NCBI GenBank assembly: GCA_017643645.1
Contig: JAEPNB010000007.1
Coordinates: 1 to 64,000, forward strand
Source of the DNA: Balneola sp.
GTDB lineage: Bacteria; Bacteroidota; Rhodothermia; Balneolales; Balneolaceae
Direction of reading: 5' to 3'
DNA: 64,000 nucleotides
Part shown: positions 63,021-64,000 of the stretch, piece by piece
Position numbering within the stretch: position 1 is the first letter of the stretch
Layout of the letters: every line of letters starts with the position of its first letter
Notes under the pieces: model-generated
What the model was told of the DNA's origin: nothing
The model's database searches: none
Seen by the model: the letters and a program-made list of their open reading frames with translations, nothing else
Made by a program: the position numbers and the translations under genes

Positions 63021-63920
63021 TTAATCAATGGAAAAATAATCAGGCCCCTGATAGTGACCCGTTTGTTGTTTTACAATTTGCATCAGCAGATCATTTGCAA
63101 GAGAACTTGCTCCAAATCTGAAATACTCGTTGTTAAGCCAGGCAGCTCCCAAAGTTTCTTTTACAAGCACTAAATATTGAATAGCTTGTTTCGCAGTTCT
63201 GATACCACCGGCAGGTTTCATTCCAACCATTTTATCAGTCTTGTAATAAAAATCTCTGATCGCTTCTAACATAACCAATGTTACAGGTTGAGTAGCAGCC
63301 GGAGAAATTTTTCCGGTCGATGTTTTAATAAAATCAGCACCGGCCTCCATAGCTATATCACTAGCTAATCTTACATTCTCATACGTGTGAAGTTCCCCGG
63401 TTTCAAGAATTACTTTTAAATGAGCATCTCCACAAGCTTCCTTGATCGCTGCAATTTCGTCAAACACAAAATTATATTCACCTTCCAGAAAAGCTCCACG
63501 TGTTATAACCATATCCACTTCATCAGCACCTTCTTCAACGGCATACTTAGTATCCTCGATTCTGATAGGAAGAGGAGCCATTCCACTTGGGAATGCACTT
63601 GCCACACTTGCTACATTGATCTTAGTACCACGCAAGCTTTCTTTGGCAATTCTTACCATATTCGGATAAACACAAACTGCAGCAACTGATGGTATATCAG
63701 GCATTGAAGGATGTGGGCTTTTAGCCTTTTGACATAATTGTCGGACTTTGCCTTCAGAATCTTTGCCTTCCAGAGTCGTTAGATCAACCATGCTGAGAGC
63801 AAGTTTCAAAGCCTGTACTTTCGATTCTTTTTTAATACTTCTTTTATTAAGTCTTCCTACGCGTTCTTCGACTGCAACGCGGTCTATTGGGACTACTTCA
63901 AATTTGTTATTTTGGATCAT
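63021..63920 (-). CDS. deoC: Deoxyribose-phosphate aldolase
   Basis: Splits 2-deoxyribose 5-phosphate to glyceraldehyde 3-phosphate and acetaldehyde in nucleoside catabolism. The 299-residue protein has the Schiff-base lysine K199 (FIKTSTGK) and the proton-relay lysine K235 (GMKPAGGIRT). About 45 extra residues at the N-terminus (about 1-45; VEERVGRLNKRSIKKESK) set it apart from the ~250-residue bacterial type and match the longer, eukaryote-like DERA form. It is the first gene of the minus-strand series that ends at the barrel gene. The 80 bp upstream, to the window edge, show no clear promoter that I can name. Confidence 0.95.
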   Translation of the reverse strand: MIQNNKFEVVPIDRVAVEERVGRLNKRSIKKESKVQALKLALSMVDLTTLEGKDSEGKVRQLCQKAKSPHPSMPDIPSVAAVCVYPNMVRIAKESLRGTKINVASVASAFPSGMAPLPIRIEDTKYAVEEGADEVDMVITRGAFLEGEYNFVFDEIAAIKEACGDAHLKVILETGELHTYENVRLASDIAMEAGADFIKTSTGKISPAATQPVTLVMLEAIRDFYYKTDKMVGMKPAGGIRTAKQAIQYLVLVKETLGAAWLNNEYFRFGASSLANDLLMQIVKQQTGHYQGPDYFSID

Positions 63921-64000
63921 AAATCTGTTTATTGTAGATAAGTAAGGTAAAGAAGATTTTCCAAATAATTAACCTAAACTAGGCATTCATTAAAAGTTGC

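Overview
The window looks like a chromosomal segment of a marine or halophilic bacterium near the Bacteroidota, most likely Balneolota/Rhodothermota. The evidence is a C-terminal secretion tail of the NYPNPFNP type (type IX secretion sorting domain), many short lipoproteins, a Bacteroidota-type -7 promoter element (TAnnTTTG), DUF2723 and DUF1800/DUF1501 genes, and low to moderate GC. The assignment is an inference from gene families and style; no alignment was run. The window is almost entirely housekeeping and membrane genes. There is no prophage, integrase, insertion sequence, CRISPR array or recognisable defence island.

Layout. 1-735: a small haem-binding lipoprotein and a convincing structured RNA (6S-like by shape) antisense-oriented in front of mltG. 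734-1804: mltG. 1818-13435 (minus): a long co-directional run metG > GH13 debranching enzyme > Na+ symporter > efp > accB > accC > gcvH > guaA > TPR/periplasmic-binding lipid-envelope protein. 13590-16757 (plus): DUF1800 and a T9SS-tailed DUF1501 protein. 16874-24335: amidase, orphan lipoprotein, THUMP methyltransferase, slyD-type FKBP, CoA-binding protein, YajQ, a membrane protein, DUF971 protein, with several repeat-rich gaps. 24336-27248: ferric iron binding lipoprotein behind a palindromic operator, and its convergent permease. 27273-32478 (minus): FAD oxidoreductase, subtilisin-like protease, DUF445 protein, ybeY and an unknown gene. 32537-38281: DUF2723 glycosyltransferase-like giant, a second Na+ symporter, creatininase-like protein. 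38515-41706 (minus): CWC protein, TPR membrane protein, lolD, TIGR00282 phosphoesterase, zapA and its coiled-coil partner. 41717-48388 (minus): thrS-infC-rpmI-rplT-pheS-pheT, the classic translation cluster. 48548-54050 (plus): PAS histidine kinase, AbgT transporter, nusB, ychF, with a minus-strand tRNA-Val(GAC). 54097-56206: two tandem paralogous lipoproteins. 56272-63920 (minus): deoC > aldehyde dehydrogenase > truncated dehydrogenase-like protein > SPOR lipoprotein > cupredoxin-like protein > class III cyclase > outer-membrane barrel.

Most noteworthy: (i) the 6S-like RNA upstream of mltG; (ii) the deoC/ALDH/truncated-ALDH trio, which looks like a split form of the ALDH16 two-domain enzyme; (iii) a periplasmic cupredoxin / sensor cyclase / outer-membrane barrel module that could be an undescribed cross-envelope signalling unit; (iv) infC starting at AUC with a good Shine-Dalgarno sequence; (v) an unusually high number of TTG starts at tight gene junctions; (vi) a 430-bp array of nested inverted repeats at 23689-24119; (vii) an iron-type operator overlapping a Bacteroidota promoter at 24270-24302.
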